A DNA stretch of 64,000 nucleotides from Leuctra nigra (lineage: Eukaryota; Arthropoda; Insecta; Plecoptera; Leuctridae), in contig OW203768.1 in the NCBI GenBank assembly GCA_934045905.1, forward strand, positions 26,503,060 to 26,567,059. Direction: 5' to 3'. Position numbers and translations under genes: made by a program. A model generated the notes under the pieces. It was not told where the DNA came from. It saw nothing but the letters and a program-made list of their open reading frames with translations, and ran no database searches. Each line of letters begins with the position of its first letter. Positions within the stretch are counted from its first letter, which is position 1. Below, piece by piece: positions 33,129 to 45,841 of the stretch.

Positions 33129-34489
33129 TAATTCTTTGCTTCACTTCTTGCACCACTCTTAAAAATAGGAACAACAATTGCTTTTCTCCACTCCTGAGGT
33201 ACAACATTGTTGTTAAATGAATTCCTAAACAGGTGCTCAAGAAATGGCACAACACTTCTACCCGCTAATTTCAAAATATCTGTAGTAATTCCATCAGAAC
33301 CAGGTGCCTTTCCATTCTTAAGAGAAGTTAAAACTTTCCATATATGGCCATACTCTATCCCTAACTCCTCCCATTTGCCTTTGTTGCCTTCTGTATCTAT
33401 TGCAGCATCTCTACTCTGAAAGACCGCTGCATATACGTCATTTAAAGCATCAGCCTTTTCTTTGTCCTCACTTTCCTCCCAGTTATCCCCTCTTAATAAT
33501 GGAATCGTCCTGCTGCAACACTTTTGTTTCTTTATATGCGCATACAGTTTTCTCCAACTCCCCTTCACATCCTGTTCCTGAAACATTGCCATCATGTAAT
33601 TGTCTTTAGCCTCGAGTTTAGCATTGATCAACTCAAAACGTAAATCCCTACACTTTTCTCTCCATACCCTGTCTTTCTTACCCAAATTATGAGCCTTTCT
33701 AGCTTTTCTTTTAAGTACTTTCACCTTTTTTGTGTAGTAAGATGGGTCACTATTATCCTTGAAAGTCTTAGATGGCACATACATTAGAGATCCTACTCTC
33801 AAAATATCCTTAAACTGACTCCACATAACTTCCATATCTTCTCCGCAATGTTCTTTCCACTTATCAAACTCACTATCTAGGTATTTCTGCAGTCCCTTTC
33901 TATCTCCCTTCCTATAGAACCAAACTATTCTCTCTGATTTACCTCCATATCTTTTAAATGATTCAAATTCAACATCAAGAATTGGCACTTTGTGGTCACT
34001 TATTCCATCAACCACCTCACAATGCACCCATAATTCCGGAGGTCTAACTAGAAACACATCTAAAAGATTTAATTTGTTGTTAGATTGTCTTGTACCACTC
34101 TGAACTGTCTGAACAAAACCAAAATTCATGATTTTATGTACGAGAGCTTGTACTGCAATTCCACAGTTCTCATCTCCCATATCCCATCTGATGTCTGGGA
34201 GATTAAAGTCACCGCCAATAATTATATTTTCCTTCTCATTCCAGGCATTAAGTCTGGTTACAAGCCTTTCCAACACTAAGTTGCCACCAGGTCTATACAC
34301 TGCAACAATTTTCAACACTTGACTTACAGCTCTCACTTCAACTGACATCATTTCAACTTCATCCTCTACCCACTCCAACCTACTTCGTATGCTTTCTTTA
34401 ACACCAATGAAGATTCCTCCTCCTTGCCTATTTCTATCTCTTCTATAATACTTCACTGTCCAATATGTCACCATCCAGAAATGATTCAA
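33129..34489 (-). pseudogene. CR1-like ORF2: endonuclease and RT start
   Basis: QGGGIFIGVKESI and IIIGGDFNLPDIRWD (the GDFN catalytic motif) followed by VDGISDHKVPIL (SDH) identify an AP-type endonuclease. Then a Lys/Arg-rich linker and the first RT block NGKAPGSDGI...VPIFKSG. It ends at the premature stop at 33126-33128. It is joined upstream, after a frameshift, to the N-terminal piece at 34443-34628. Confidence 0.88.
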
Positions 34490-34628
34490 CCCCTATTACA
34501 ATATCCGGGTTATGGCATTCCAACAATGTACTGAACAGCAACTGCTTTGATAATACACTCCTACAATTAACTTGCAATAACCTTAATTTATAACCTATTA
34601 TACATTCTACAATCCCACTCTCAGCCAT
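34443..34628 (-). pseudogene. CR1-like ORF2 N-terminus
   Basis: LRLLQVNCRSVLSKQ and NPDIVIGVESFLDGD are the first blocks of the AP endonuclease (QxNCRS, DIVIGxES). It is out of frame with the rest of ORF2. ATG 34628 overlaps the end of ORF1. Confidence 0.85.
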
Positions 34629-35380
34629 TAGTTTTCCGATTGATTACTTGGAACTTCCTCTACTGGTTCGGAACTCCTTTCCTTCTTCAAAAGTCTATCA
34701 GCAAAACCCATGAAAACATTCACAAGAATCTCATTCCCTTTGTAGTTAAGGTGAAAACCACCCTTTGCCAAACAATCAGATAGAAGCCAATTATTAGGAT
34801 CAACAAACTCTACACCAAACTTAGTCACAACCCATTCGATCTCAGAATTCAGCTGATCTATAGAACGATTACTAATGTCACTCCTATGAATAATACCTGT
34901 GATGCCCAATTTTGCTAGTGGAAATTTATAACATAGGTTACTCATGAATTCCCATGTTTCACTAGCAACATTTCCTTCTCTCAACCATCCCCTGACACTA
35001 TTAGTTCCCACATGAACTAATATCGGTCCAGTTGTTGAGCAATCCAGGTCACCTAAAACGTAATTCATCTGATCCATTCTAATCCCAGGAAAACAATGGG
35101 TATTCCATTCAACGTTCCTATTCCTTATTATTTTCCCAGAGTTGAAAATAATAGAGTCGCCAATCAAATGCACTTTTGATTGATTGGTTTGATTGATTGA
35201 TTGATTTTGATTGATTGATTTTGATTGATTGAATGCACTTTTGATTGGGACCAACATTTTAGTTAATTCTGTCACTCTTTTTTTATTTGTTTGTACATAG
35301 ATGCATTTATACACTAAAAAATAAACTGAAGCCTTATAAAGCCATAGCATTGGCTTGAATGCATCTGTTAATATCTTCAA
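34628..35380 (-). pseudogene. CR1-like ORF1 with SGNH esterase domain
   Basis: About 250 codons open. HLIGDSIIFNSG (GDS block), VHVGTNSVRG (GTN block) and GGFHLNYKGNE (catalytic His region) give an SGNH-hydrolase signature, known in ORF1 of CR1-type LINEs. The N-terminal part carries a (SINQ)n run encoded by a GATT microsatellite (35178-35235). The true start codon is unclear. Confidence 0.8.
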
Positions 35381-35400
35381 ACGTTGAAGATATCAAACGT

Positions 35401-35904
35401 TATTGACGTTTTACGCGCAATGATATTTTATGCGTGATTGTAAATATTGTCAAATTTCTTGAAGGATATTTCAGATATTTTATCACTTTGCTTTTAACAC
35501 ATTTCGTTTGGCTCTTTCCAAGGTCGGATCATAAACTTGCAAACGCATATTAATTCGCATGTAATACGAAGAAGACTCGCACATTAACGCTTAACACAGA
35601 GCGTTTTTATAGTTTTTGAATTGATTTTTATTATCCTGAGTAAAAAGTAAAATCACTGTTACAATCCACGGTAATTATGTAGTTAGATAAATCTACGATG
35701 AGTCGGAAAGTAGATTTTTTCGATTTCAATTTCTAGTATTTATATTTATATTGATTTTTAATATTCATAGTAAAAAACTAAAATCCCAGTTGCTCTGCTT
35801 GGATATCTCGTTTGCATGGGTCCAACACATTGTGTAGGTATAAGGTTAGTGTATATGAAAATTCAACAGATGTTACATTGAGAGCCATTCCGTTCGGTGC
35901 TCCT
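35401..35904. other. Intron 5; worn HINE 3' end at 35575-35614
   Basis: CTCGCACATTAACGCTTAACACAGAGCG resembles a decayed HINE tail. The rest is AT-rich with no element recognised. Confidence 0.45.
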
Positions 35905-36664
35905 TTAGGCCAAGCAACGAAGGCTAAAAACAGGCCGAACCCGGGACAAATTGCAAGATTTGTCTTTTTCGTCAGACCTTATTCAGAAAAATTCGCTGAT
36001 TACAACAAAAAAAAGTTTTACGCAGAGATGTGAAGGGAAATTGTCCAAAATTACGTGTAAACTTCAAATTTTGAGAACATAAAATTTTTTTTTTTAGAAT
36101 CACAGAACACATTTTGATATTTGTTTTCAATAAAAAGTATGTATTATATTAGGATACAATACTCGAAAAAAAATTGGGTGATAATATTAAATATTTTTGG
36201 ATTTATTCAATGATTTCATAAATTTACGTCATTTAAATAATTAGTCGTAGTGACGAACTAAAGGAGCTAGAATAAATGTTTTTGCGGGAAAATTTTGGTA
36301 ATAAAGCCTTATATTTTTGGTATGAATATGATCAAAAGTTCACCACGCATCTACTAATTGTTGTCAAAACAAAATTTTAATCAAATTATATGTAAAATTA
36401 AACATCAATATAACGCAATTATTGTCATAACGGCGGAACTGTTTGATCAGGAAATGTTGTCCCTTATAGAATTTTGGTGCCTGATAAAACCTAGCCCAGA
36501 GAGAGATTTGGGACGCCATTTTGAAACCGGAAGTTGCATCATCTTGAAAACGGCTGAACCGATTATAACGGAACTGGTGGCAATCTACTTCAACGGTCAT
36601 ATGACAAAACAGATCAATAGTAAAACCAGAAATTACCAATAACAAATACCGGAAATGACGTCAC
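35905..36664. repeat. Left arm of long inverted repeat
   Basis: About 750 bp is the inverse of 41808-42566. Shared pieces include AGGCCAAGCAACGAAG, CCCGGGACAAATTGC, GTTCACCACGCATCTAC and GGGACGCCATTTTGAAACCGG. The inner end carries ACCGGAAATGACGTCA, so the arms belong to the CRE/ETS repeat superfamily. The short ORFs inside are not genes. Confidence 0.8.
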
Positions 36665-36674
36665 AAGTATTAAT

Positions 36675-37676
36675 TGAGCGAGCGTAGCGAGCGTCACCAC
36701 GGTACTCTTATGGCACTTTCTCTGTGTGTTTTTTTTTTTGTTTGTTTTTTTTTTTTTTTTGGTCACAGCCCAGGTCAAACCGCTCAAGCAATCGATCTGA
36801 AATTTTGTACACATACTAACGTAATCTATGCGGTCCCTGGGATCGTTTTTGAACGGGCTCCCGTGATTGGTTCAAATTTAAAAAAAATTATCTTTTGATT
36901 GGTTGCTTCGATCAATTTGAAATTTAGCAAAAACATTGTACCCAATCATAAAAAGTTTCAGCTAAATCCTCCTATTGGTTCAAATTTAAAACCATTTTTC
37001 ATGTGATTTTTGACATTTAAACTAGAACAGATTGACCGATCAACTTAAAACTTCGCGTGGTCATTGGTACCAACATTTTAGGTATTTTTGCCAATTTTCA
37101 GTCTAATCTGTCGTTATTTTCAAAAGTTTTGTCATTTTAAGGTCATTTTATTCCGTAATCTTGAAAAATGTATACTAAATGGTCATCCCTGCCTTCTTTA
37201 AGCTTCTGCTCCAAGGCAAGGCCTGTAGAGCAGCCAAGCTATCCACAATATAAAGTAAAATGAAAGCATTTTTGAGCTAGCGCATAAAATCGGATGCAGT
37301 ACGAAGGACAAATCCTCTAATTGGTTTAAGTTTAAATAATATCTTCTGATTGGTCGACAATCAAAATGTTCACATAAAGTTCAAATTATGCATGGTGATC
37401 AAGACCAACTAATATTAAATTTTACATATTGTAAGCCCAATCAGTCAAGTATTAATTGTAATTTTACGAATTTAGTATGGGATGTCACAAGAGATTTCTG
37501 GAGAAAGTATGTAGGTAAGACTTCACGACACAATGGATCTGTTATTCATCCAGAGTATTATGGAGATTGAAAATTTGCAGAGAAAATCGTCTTGTGCAGT
37601 GTCGTGTATCGTTACTATGGGGATGTTGTATGTTCTGTGCTCGCTCATCAACGCGTTACACTGAGCGTTTTCCTAG
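36675..37676 (+). mobile_element. HINE copy, 1.0 kb
   Basis: Complete ends: TTGAGCGAGCGTAGCGAGCG at 36674 and CTCGCTCATCAACGCG...GAGCGTTTTCCTAG ending at 37676, then host T. Inserted beside the inner edge of the inverted-repeat arm. Non-coding. Confidence 0.8.
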
Positions 37677-39272
37677 TGTATTTTATTGATTGCACAATGA
37701 TACATACAAAGTACAAAACAATATGGCAAGGTTCTACCTCAGTGGCTCTTCCACCTAACCATAATTACAAGTATAATACGCATTGTATTTAATTATTAAA
37801 AATTAATAAAAATAAACACAACATGAGTCAAATAGAAAGTCATAAAATACAATAAACTTCTTCAGTTTAGTAGTCAAAAACACACACATACATCACACAT
37901 CACACGGTACAAGATGAAATTCAAACATTCATGAGATCTTTATTCGTTTTCTGCAATGACAATAAAAATGTGTGCGTATACTTTGTTTAAAAACAGTGCG
38001 ACTCTCAGTCATTTTGATTGACAATGACAGTCGATTCCAAAGTGTTGAGGCAATTACAGAGAAAGAACTTTGGCCAACAAGTGTTTTATGTAACTGATGC
38101 CAATCTCATATCCTATGAATCCTTATGAAACAAAACATTATTATAAAGAAAGAACGAAAATGTTTAGCTGCTGAATGAAATTTAAACAACTAAAATCAGT
38201 TTCCACGTAAACAATTAAAAGTTAATCGAATTTTAATATAGTTTTCACTTTTTTACGAACTTTTCTGTACCTATTAATCCTCTTACCTTGCAGCGTTTCT
38301 CGAAATATTATAAAACGTTTAAATATTAATCAATCATCTACAAAATTCCAAGAATCCCTTGAATGATATTGATATTCAAATAATTACATTCCATTCTTTG
38401 TTAATTCATTCTAAATCTTAACTCAGTTCCAAGATTCACTTTTCGAAGATGACTCGATTCATTTGAAAATTAAAACATTCGAATCACTAATCTTCCATTG
38501 CGTCACCGTGAGTTATGAATATTATAATACTTATATTATAACCTGTATTCGATGCTGCTATTGAAATCTGTTTTTCCTCGGTGCTCTTTTGTCGGCGTTG
38601 CTGCGGAGTGACTGTCATTATTTTACACTGGTGTTAGCACATGACGGTACAACAATGGTACAAGGATGGTACAATCATTTTATTTTTGTAATAATTAACG
38701 AAGCTGTCAATGGTATAATAATATCAACGATTTATTAGTTAAAAAACAAGCGACAAATACAAAGGATTGGTAATAAATAGCTGACAGAAAGTACTATGAC
38801 GAACTATCATTAAAATGATGTTGAAAGTACATGTTAATTACCTTTGTCATAATTTTATATTACATTTAAAAAAAATGTGTGACAGCTTTTATGACGCAAA
38901 TAAAATAAATTAAAATTATCAATTTTTTAATATCATCTTCAGTTTTGAAAGTTCGGTCATAGAGTGGATTCCAACAAAAAAAAGTATAATTTCATTTAGT
39001 ATTGCTAACGTATTATTGTATTGTATTAATTATTGCCATAAAGTACTAAGTATTGCTTACTGTCAAAATGGATAAGTACATTTTGTTTAATGCTTTTATT
39101 CGTCACTTCTTGATATAATTAATACAATTTGTTTTATCCGTACCACTGGAGGAGGATAATTATCAAATGTACAAGGTTCCATTAATTTGAATACATTTAC
39201 GTTAAAGTTGTCCAAAGCTTGGGTCTGCAAGTATGAACTTTCGACTTCTTAGCAAGACATAAATCTTTTTAT
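37677..39272. other. 1.6 kb of intron 5 without recognised features
   Basis: AT-rich. No ORF above noise, no repeat ends seen. Confidence 0.55.
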
Positions 39273-39953
39273 TGAGCGAGCGTAGCGAGCGTCACCACGG
39301 TACTCTTATGGCACTTTCTCTGTGTGTTTTTTTTTTTTTTTTTTTTTTTTTTTGCCTGCACTGCCCAGGTCAAACCGCACAACCAATCGATCTGAAATTT
39401 TGTACACATACTAACGTATTCTATGCGATCCCTGGGATCTTTTCTGAACAATATCCTGTGATTGGTTCAAATTTTATAAAAATTATCTTTCGATTGGTTG
39501 GTTCGATCAATTTGAAATTTAGCAAAGTCATTGCAACCAACATTGTACCCAATCAAAAAAAAATTCAGCCATATCCTCCAATTGGTTCAAATTTGAAACC
39601 ATTTTTCCTGTGATTTTTGAAATTTAAACTGGAACCGATTGACCGACCAACTAAAAACTTCGCATGGTCATTGGTACCAACATTTAAGGTATTTTTGCCA
39701 ATTTTCACTCTAATATGTCGTTATTTTCAAAAGTTTTTGTCATTTTAGGGACTTTTTGCGTGTTGGCTGTCAAATTCACGGCGACTTCGAATCTACAAGG
39801 CAAGGTTGTTAGAGCAGAAAGTTTTAAACGATATGAAACTAATATTGACCTAATATCATATCATATGAGTGGTCCCAGATATATTTTTTGACCGAGATCC
39901 TGTGATTTTTGAAAATTAACAAGGAACCGTTCAATCATAAAGGTTTAATCGAT

Positions 39954-40028
39954 CAACTTAAAACTTAGCAAGGATTGGCAACTTAAAACTTAGCAAGGAT
40001 TGGCAACTTAAAACTTAGCAAGGATTGG
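39954..40028 (+). repeat. 25-bp tandem repeat ×3
   Basis: Three copies of CAACTTAAAACTTAGCAAGG + ATTGG. In the sister copy at about 3160 the unit occurs once, so the expansion is local. Confidence 0.85.
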
Positions 40029-40153
40029 CACCAATATTTTTCATTTGTATACTTAATTTAAAACGGCCTATAGCCACACCACCATTTGACCTATCAAATG
40101 GTCTTCGATTAATCTGATCAATCAAACTCATATTTTGCATGGTCGTTCAGACC

Positions 40154-40625
40154 ATAGAGATATATTACAGAGAGGGGTAACTACTGGTTAATGCTTGACT
40201 AATTTTGAAAGATCCTTTTTCTCCATATTGGAGATATTTAATAATTCACTGCCACTGAAATGGAAAATTAATTCGGAAGGCAGTGAAAAAATTACTTTGA
40301 GCTGTCAAATTTTAAACTTACTAGAAACACGTTTTTAACTTGAATCAGAAGACTATTACAATATTATATCTTGTTTTTACTGTACATTTATTTGTTCTGT
40401 GTTGTTTATTACTGTGAAGTATGCACTGAAGGTTAGTACAAAGTAACATTCAAGTCTCTTGCCAACAACATTACAATCGAGGGGGGTGCCATTTTTAAAG
40501 TAATTTTTGAAATAATCTCCAAGATGGTGGCTGAGCATGCTCAGATCTACCCTGACAATGTACATCGCATCATACCAAGGCTGGCTATCTACTTGCCCCT
40601 CTCTGTAAGTATATGAATCTCTATG
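40154..40625. mobile_element. hAT-like non-autonomous TIR element
   Basis: Inverted ends CATAGAGATATATTACAGAG and CTCTGTAAGTATATGAATCTCTATG. Direct repeats GTTCAGACC lie on both sides (40145-40153 and 40625-40633), compatible with the 8-bp duplication of hAT transposons. The related HINE at about 1548 shows a single GGTCAGTAAGACCAAC-type site, i.e. an empty site. The inner sequence has no transposase ORF. Confidence 0.75.
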
Positions 40626-41250
40626 TTCAGACCAACATTGTCTCTTATTTTACAAATTTTCAGCCCTACCAGTCAAGAACATAGATGCACTTATTGACAG
40701 TTTTAATAACTGTCAGAAATGACATTTCAAAACAGAAATTCCACTGCATTCTGGGTTGCTCTATGTAGCAAAGCAAAGTTTATAGATGGCTATTCTCAAT
40801 ATCAAGTAAGACAGATTCTTTTCTTAGTTGATCATATTGCAATACATAATGTAGTCAAAATGTAATGTATGTATTTCATATACATAGGTATAGGTATACC
40901 TTATCTAAAATAATTTATTTTACGATATGGATTGTGTTTCACAGTTATGAAAACGACGTTTTGACTAGATAACATCATATTTTACACATTTCCAGCCCAA
41001 TCGGTCAAGAATTTACAGACTTATTGCTGTTTTAAGTGTTTGAATATCTGTCCAAAGAGATTGATGGAAAAATATCAGTACAATAATATGTTATTTAATT
41101 GTTCCAGAGTGTTTATGAAAAGTTGCAGGGAAAATTGGTAATAAATAATGTATAGTTAGTTATCTTTGATTGAATGGATCGTGCTATGATTGGCGATGTC
41201 GTGCGTGTCGGTGCTCGCTCATCAACGCGTTACACCGAGCGTTTTCCTAG

Positions 41251-41807
41251 TAATTCTTATAAACCCCCTGTTCAACAATAAATACATTATTCTGGCTTGT
41301 TATAATGTAATATATGAATTTATTTAAAAAAAATCAATGTGGCACTGTTTTCAGTCGCCATTTTGAGAACCGGAAGTGATTCTATAGCTCGGAAACGTTT
41401 TTTATAAAATCTTTATTCACACATGTACATAGATTTACAATCACAGTTGATATACAAACAGAAAAAGTGAATTATAGGAATACTTAGAAACTAATAAAGA
41501 AATCAGGGTCTTTAACTTCCAGGCAAAAGGAAACGTATTGGAATGAAATCAAATACCAATTAATTAAGTGGATACCACTCTGTGTCTGGAATTAGAAAAG
41601 GTTTTAAGCCTTATGCCGGCATAATTTTATGTCGGTACAGCATTATAACTAGGTACCAATATTTTTATTACCATGATATAACCATGTTAAAACTTATTAT
41701 TTTATCTTTATAAATAGCGACTTTTACAATTAAATTCATAAAGATATGCATTTATGTATTTATTTAATGTACATATTGTTAAATAGGGGGTTTTAGAAGA
41801 ATTTTGA
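41251..41807. other. Intron 5; small CRE/ETS fragment
   Basis: 41340-41395 carries CAGTCGCCATTTTGAGAACCGGAAGTG. The remaining 400 bp show nothing recognisable. Confidence 0.5.
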
Positions 41808-42566
41808 TATTTGTGACGTCATTTCCGGTAATTGTTATTGGTAATTTCGGGTTTTACTATTGATCTGTTCTGTCATATGACCGTTGGAGTCGATTGCCAC
41901 CAGTTCCGTTATTATCGGTTAAGCCGTTTTCAAGATAATGCCACTTCCGGTTTCAAAATGGCGTCCCAAATCTCTCTTTAGGCTAGGTTTCATCAGGCGC
42001 CAAAATTCTATAAGTGACAACATTTTCTGATCAAACAGTTCCGCCGTTAAGCCAATAATTGCGTTTATTGATGTTTAATTTTTCATATAATTTGATTAAA
42101 ATTTTGTTTGACAACAATTTGTAGATGCGTGGTGAACTTTTGATCATATTCATACCAAAAATATAAGGCTTTATTACCAACATTTTAACGTAAAAACATT
42201 TATTCTAGCTCCTTTAGTTACGTCCCTACGACTAATTATTTAAATGACGTAATTTTATTAAATAATTGATTAAATCCAAAAAATATTTATATTATCACCC
42301 AATTTTTTTTTCGACTATTGTATCCTTATATAATACATACTTTTTATTGAAAACAAATATCAAAATGTGTCCTGTGATTCTTAAAAAAAATATTTTATGT
42401 TCTCAAAGTTTGAACTTTACACGCAATTTTGGGCAATTTCCCTTCACATCTCTGCTTTAAACTTTTTTTTGTTGTAATCAGCGAATTTTTCTGAATAAGG
42501 TCTAATGAAAAAGACAAATCTTGCAATTTGTCCCGGGTTAAATGCTTCGTTGCTTGGCCTACTTGT
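41808..42566. repeat. Right arm of long inverted repeat
   Basis: Inverse of 35905-36664 with scattered differences. It runs from TTTGTGACGTCATTTCCGG to CTTCGTTGCTTGGCCTA. ORFs in this arm mirror those of the left arm and are not genes. Confidence 0.8.
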
Positions 42567-42848
42567 TTACGACGATTCTATCTACAAATTAGCTTCATGT
42601 TCCTTATTGTTAGATTGAGTTATAACATCATATTATCAAGTGACATAAGATTTCTGGAAGACTCAACAAATCCGGGGCATAAGCAAATGTGTAAAATGCA
42701 TGTTACATAGCGTGAAATAGACTGGAAACACAGTTTGTCTAAGAGAGACGGAAAATGGAATGAACACGTATTATGTTGCATTGGTAACAATAAATATGAC
42801 ATTATGCACAGGCTTACATTTTCTTGCCAAAAAAAAACACTAAATAAT
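42567..42848. other. Unclassified gap
   Basis: AT-rich, no feature seen. Confidence 0.4.
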
Positions 42849-43822
42849 TAAGCGAGCGGAGCGAGCGTCTCTACTTGACTCTTGCGGCACTTTCTCTGTG
42901 TGTGTGTTTTTTTTTGTCGCTTCAACCCAGGTCGCACCGGTCAACGTATCGATCTGAAATTTTGCACACACCTTCATCTCATACTAACTTAGACCTGTAT
43001 AGTTTTTGAGAAAGATCCGTCCATAAATAAAAAAAAAAACGTGTTTTCCCATATAAATAGCATTGTAGGTTCGAGGAGTCCGTTGCGGCCGCTCGATGCA
43101 ATGCACCCCATTCAAAACAAACTCGGAAGCAGTCAGCTGTCTATAGATTATTGTTAGAATACGTTTTACGGTTAAATAGGTATAGTTATAGCAATACCTG
43201 CGAGGTTATAGTTTTTATTTTATTTTAACCGATAGTATCTAGGTATTTATTGTTTATAAAAATTTTAACATGCAGTCTTACTTTCAATCCTTTCAAATGC
43301 TAAGCAAATTATTTGTATACCGGCGAAATGTCTGCTTGATTGTAGAAATAGATTGGTTGGTTGGTTGATAAATGAAATTACGTTTATGAATTATTTTATT
43401 TATTCAGCCACTACGTTATATTTATAGTTACAATACAATGTGTTGGGTAATAGGAAATTGCTCTATTGTACGGAACGGCAAGTAACTGTTTGAATACTAT
43501 TTCTTAAATTATGTCATGTTGCCTATTTTGTGAGTTTCAATCTCTGTATTCATCTGTATTGTTTAATTATCTGTTTTGTTTCTGTAATTATTATTTGGAA
43601 TAAATCCCTTTGATACACACCTAAATACTCCAAAAAATACACATGAGTGTGTGTCTGTTACTAACTTGCAATGAGACACAAATGCAGTTATTTTTTATAT
43701 AATTTAGTGAATCATGCTTCTAGCCTTCAGTATATTATTGCAGTGTTTTAAGGAATTATGGTTCGAGGTGTCGCACGTATCCGTGCTCGCTTATCAACGC
43801 GTTACACAGAGCGTTTTCCTAG
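42849..43822 (+). mobile_element. HINE copy, variant subfamily
   Basis: The head is TTAAGCGAGCGGAGCGAGCG, followed by TCTCTACTTGACTCTTG. The tail is GTGCTCGCTTATCAACGCG...GAGCGTTTTCCTAG ending at 43822. The head bases differ from the 36.7 and 39.3 kb copies. Confidence 0.75.
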
Positions 43823-44219
43823 TATATTTATGAATGAAAATATATGCATTTTTGTCTAGGATAATAGTGTGTTTTACCTGAATATGTAAAATTTTATTTA
43901 AAATATGAAGATCCTTTGAATACATATTTCAATTAATTTAAGTCAATGGATGCAAAATTATATTATCTTGAACTTGAGCTTAAAAGCAGAAAGAGAAAGG
44001 AAATTATATTTCTTTATATTTATGGTATTGAATTAAGCTTGAGAACTCATCCCGTATATTTTACTAAAAGCTCAACTTCAAAATCAATAACTTTATTTCC
44101 ATTGATACAAATAACACAAATGATAACAAATACAATTTGAGTAAATTGATATAAATTTCATTTTCAGCTTGATATCTTATTCAGTTTTATAGAAATAGTG
44201 TATTGGCCATTGGACGATT
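43823..44219. other. Unclassified gap
   Basis: AT-rich; a 64-codon ORF has no recognisable domain. Confidence 0.4.
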
Positions 44220-45840
44220 TCAAGACGCGCGCTTTTTGAGCTGCGTAAAATCAAAATACGACAATAAAATTCAAACATATGTTACATTTTTCCTGCATTA
44301 GGACTGGTTTTAAAAATTGCACACATCGAACTTTAATATGTGGTTTAAGTGAAAGATTCAGCCCGATGTATGAAGTAGTATCATCACAGCGAAATCTCTA
44401 CAATTGTGTTATTTTTGCGCCAACAGGTATAACTAAACACGGCATGTTAATTCTTCTGCAACCCTCGTAGTACGATGCAAGGAAAGTTCTTCCAATATAA
44501 ATATTTTGCTTCTAAAAGCCGTGAAAATAACTGTCAAAACTTGTTGTTTTGTATGTATATTATTGTAATAATGAAACCACCCGTATTGAAAAGTCCATTA
44601 TTATTTTTCAGTATTTCCAATTGTTGAATTTCCAAGGATACCTTCTCGATCTCCTGCTAGCCTGATACAAAAATAAATTTCATTTCGATAATGATAGAAT
44701 TTTGAGTTTAAAAAGGCGAGAAATTAACAGTCAAAACTTGTCGTTTGGTTTATATTATTGGAATAATGAAACCACCTGTCGATCATTTTGAAAAGTTAAT
44801 TATTATTTTTCAGTATTCCCAATTGTTGCATTTCCAAGGATACCTTCTCGATCTCCTGATACCCTAATACAAATATTATTTTATTTCGATATTGAAAAAA
44901 AAAATGGGTTTAAAAAGGCGTGAAATTAACAGTCAAAACTTGTCGTTGGTTTATATTATTGTAATAATGAAACCACCTGTTGATAATTTTGATATATTGA
45001 TTATTATTTTTCAGTATTTTCAATTGTTGAATTTCCTAGGATACTTTCTCGATCTCCTGCTAGCCTGATACAAAAATAAATTTCATTTCGAAAATGATAG
45101 AATTTTGAGTTTTAAAAGGCGTGAAATTAACAGTCAAAACTTGTCGTTTGGTTTATATTATTGTAAAAATGAAACCACCTGTTGATAATTTTGATATATT
45201 GATTATTATTTTTCAGTATTTTCAATTGTTGAATTTCCAAGCATACCTTCTCGATCTCCTGCTAGCCTGATACAAAAATAAATTTCATTTTGAAAATGAT
45301 AGAATTTTGAGTTTAAAAAGGCGTGAAATTAACAGTCAAAACTTGTCGTTTGGTTTATATTATTGTAATAATGAAACCACCTGTTAATCATTTTGAAAAA
45401 TCAATTATTAATATTCAAAATTATTTTTCACTGTTGTAGAGCGAATACACCTCATAGACATTATTTGGCGGGAAATACTTCATGTAAATAATGAGAACGA
45501 TGATGTCATTTCCATGTCTCCCACAATGTATACCATCGTGAATGCTTTGTTGCTATTCAATTCAGAATTTTTAGATGTCATTGTCATTTTTCCTGTTATA
45601 ATATCACACGATTTTAGAAATTCCAAGAAAACTATTCGTACCAGAACATAAATAATACGTGCTATATTATTATTTAGGAAAATCTCCACTTTCATAAAAT
45701 ATATTTTATTCAGAAAACCATCATTCACTAGACTTCCTTATTAGGATTTAGATTGATTAAGATTAGCTTTTGCTGCATAGTTGTTACACATCTTCAAGAA
45801 AGGGCATCAGTCCATTTGTTGTGATTCAGAGAAAACATTG
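44220..45840. repeat. Paralogous segment 2 (partner of 28.1-30.5 kb)
   Basis: Direct-orientation relative of segment 1, lacking the 1.13-kb piece 29118-30246 and carrying more tandem units. It ends where the palindromic module at 45842 begins. Confidence 0.75.
44520..45430 (+). repeat. Tandem repeat, ~200-bp unit, about 5 units
   Basis: Unit starts lie at 44520, 44717, 44919, 45120 and 45322 (spacing 197, 202, 201, 202). Same unit as at 28432-28930. Confidence 0.88.
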
Positions 45841-45841
45841 A

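Larger units (their letters stand above)
31198..35400 (-). mobile_element. CR1-like LINE, nearly full length, disrupted
   Basis: Read on the - strand: ORF1 with an SGNH/esterase-type domain (35380-34628), ORF2 with AP-endonuclease (34628-33500) and reverse transcriptase (33300-32190), C-terminus (31733-31326), and a 3' end in a TAA-type microsatellite (31200-31220). Breaks are one frameshift near 34450-34490, one in-frame stop at 33126-33128, and a 454-bp retroposon inserted at 31735-32188. It lies antisense to the WSC gene in intron 5. Confidence 0.88.
39273..41250 (+). mobile_element. HINE copy, 2.0 kb
   Basis: Complete HINE ends (TTGAGCGAGCGTAGCGAGCG; CTCGCTCATCAACGCG...CCTAG|T). A T22-24 run lies at 39329-39352. 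It contains a 25-bp tandem repeat ×3 (39954-40028) and an inserted TIR element (40154-40625). Confidence 0.8.

Noticed and set aside
35812..36033. Coding fragment with RPNPGQIARF
   Set aside because: It lies mainly in the inverted-repeat arm; the opposite arm does not keep the frame.
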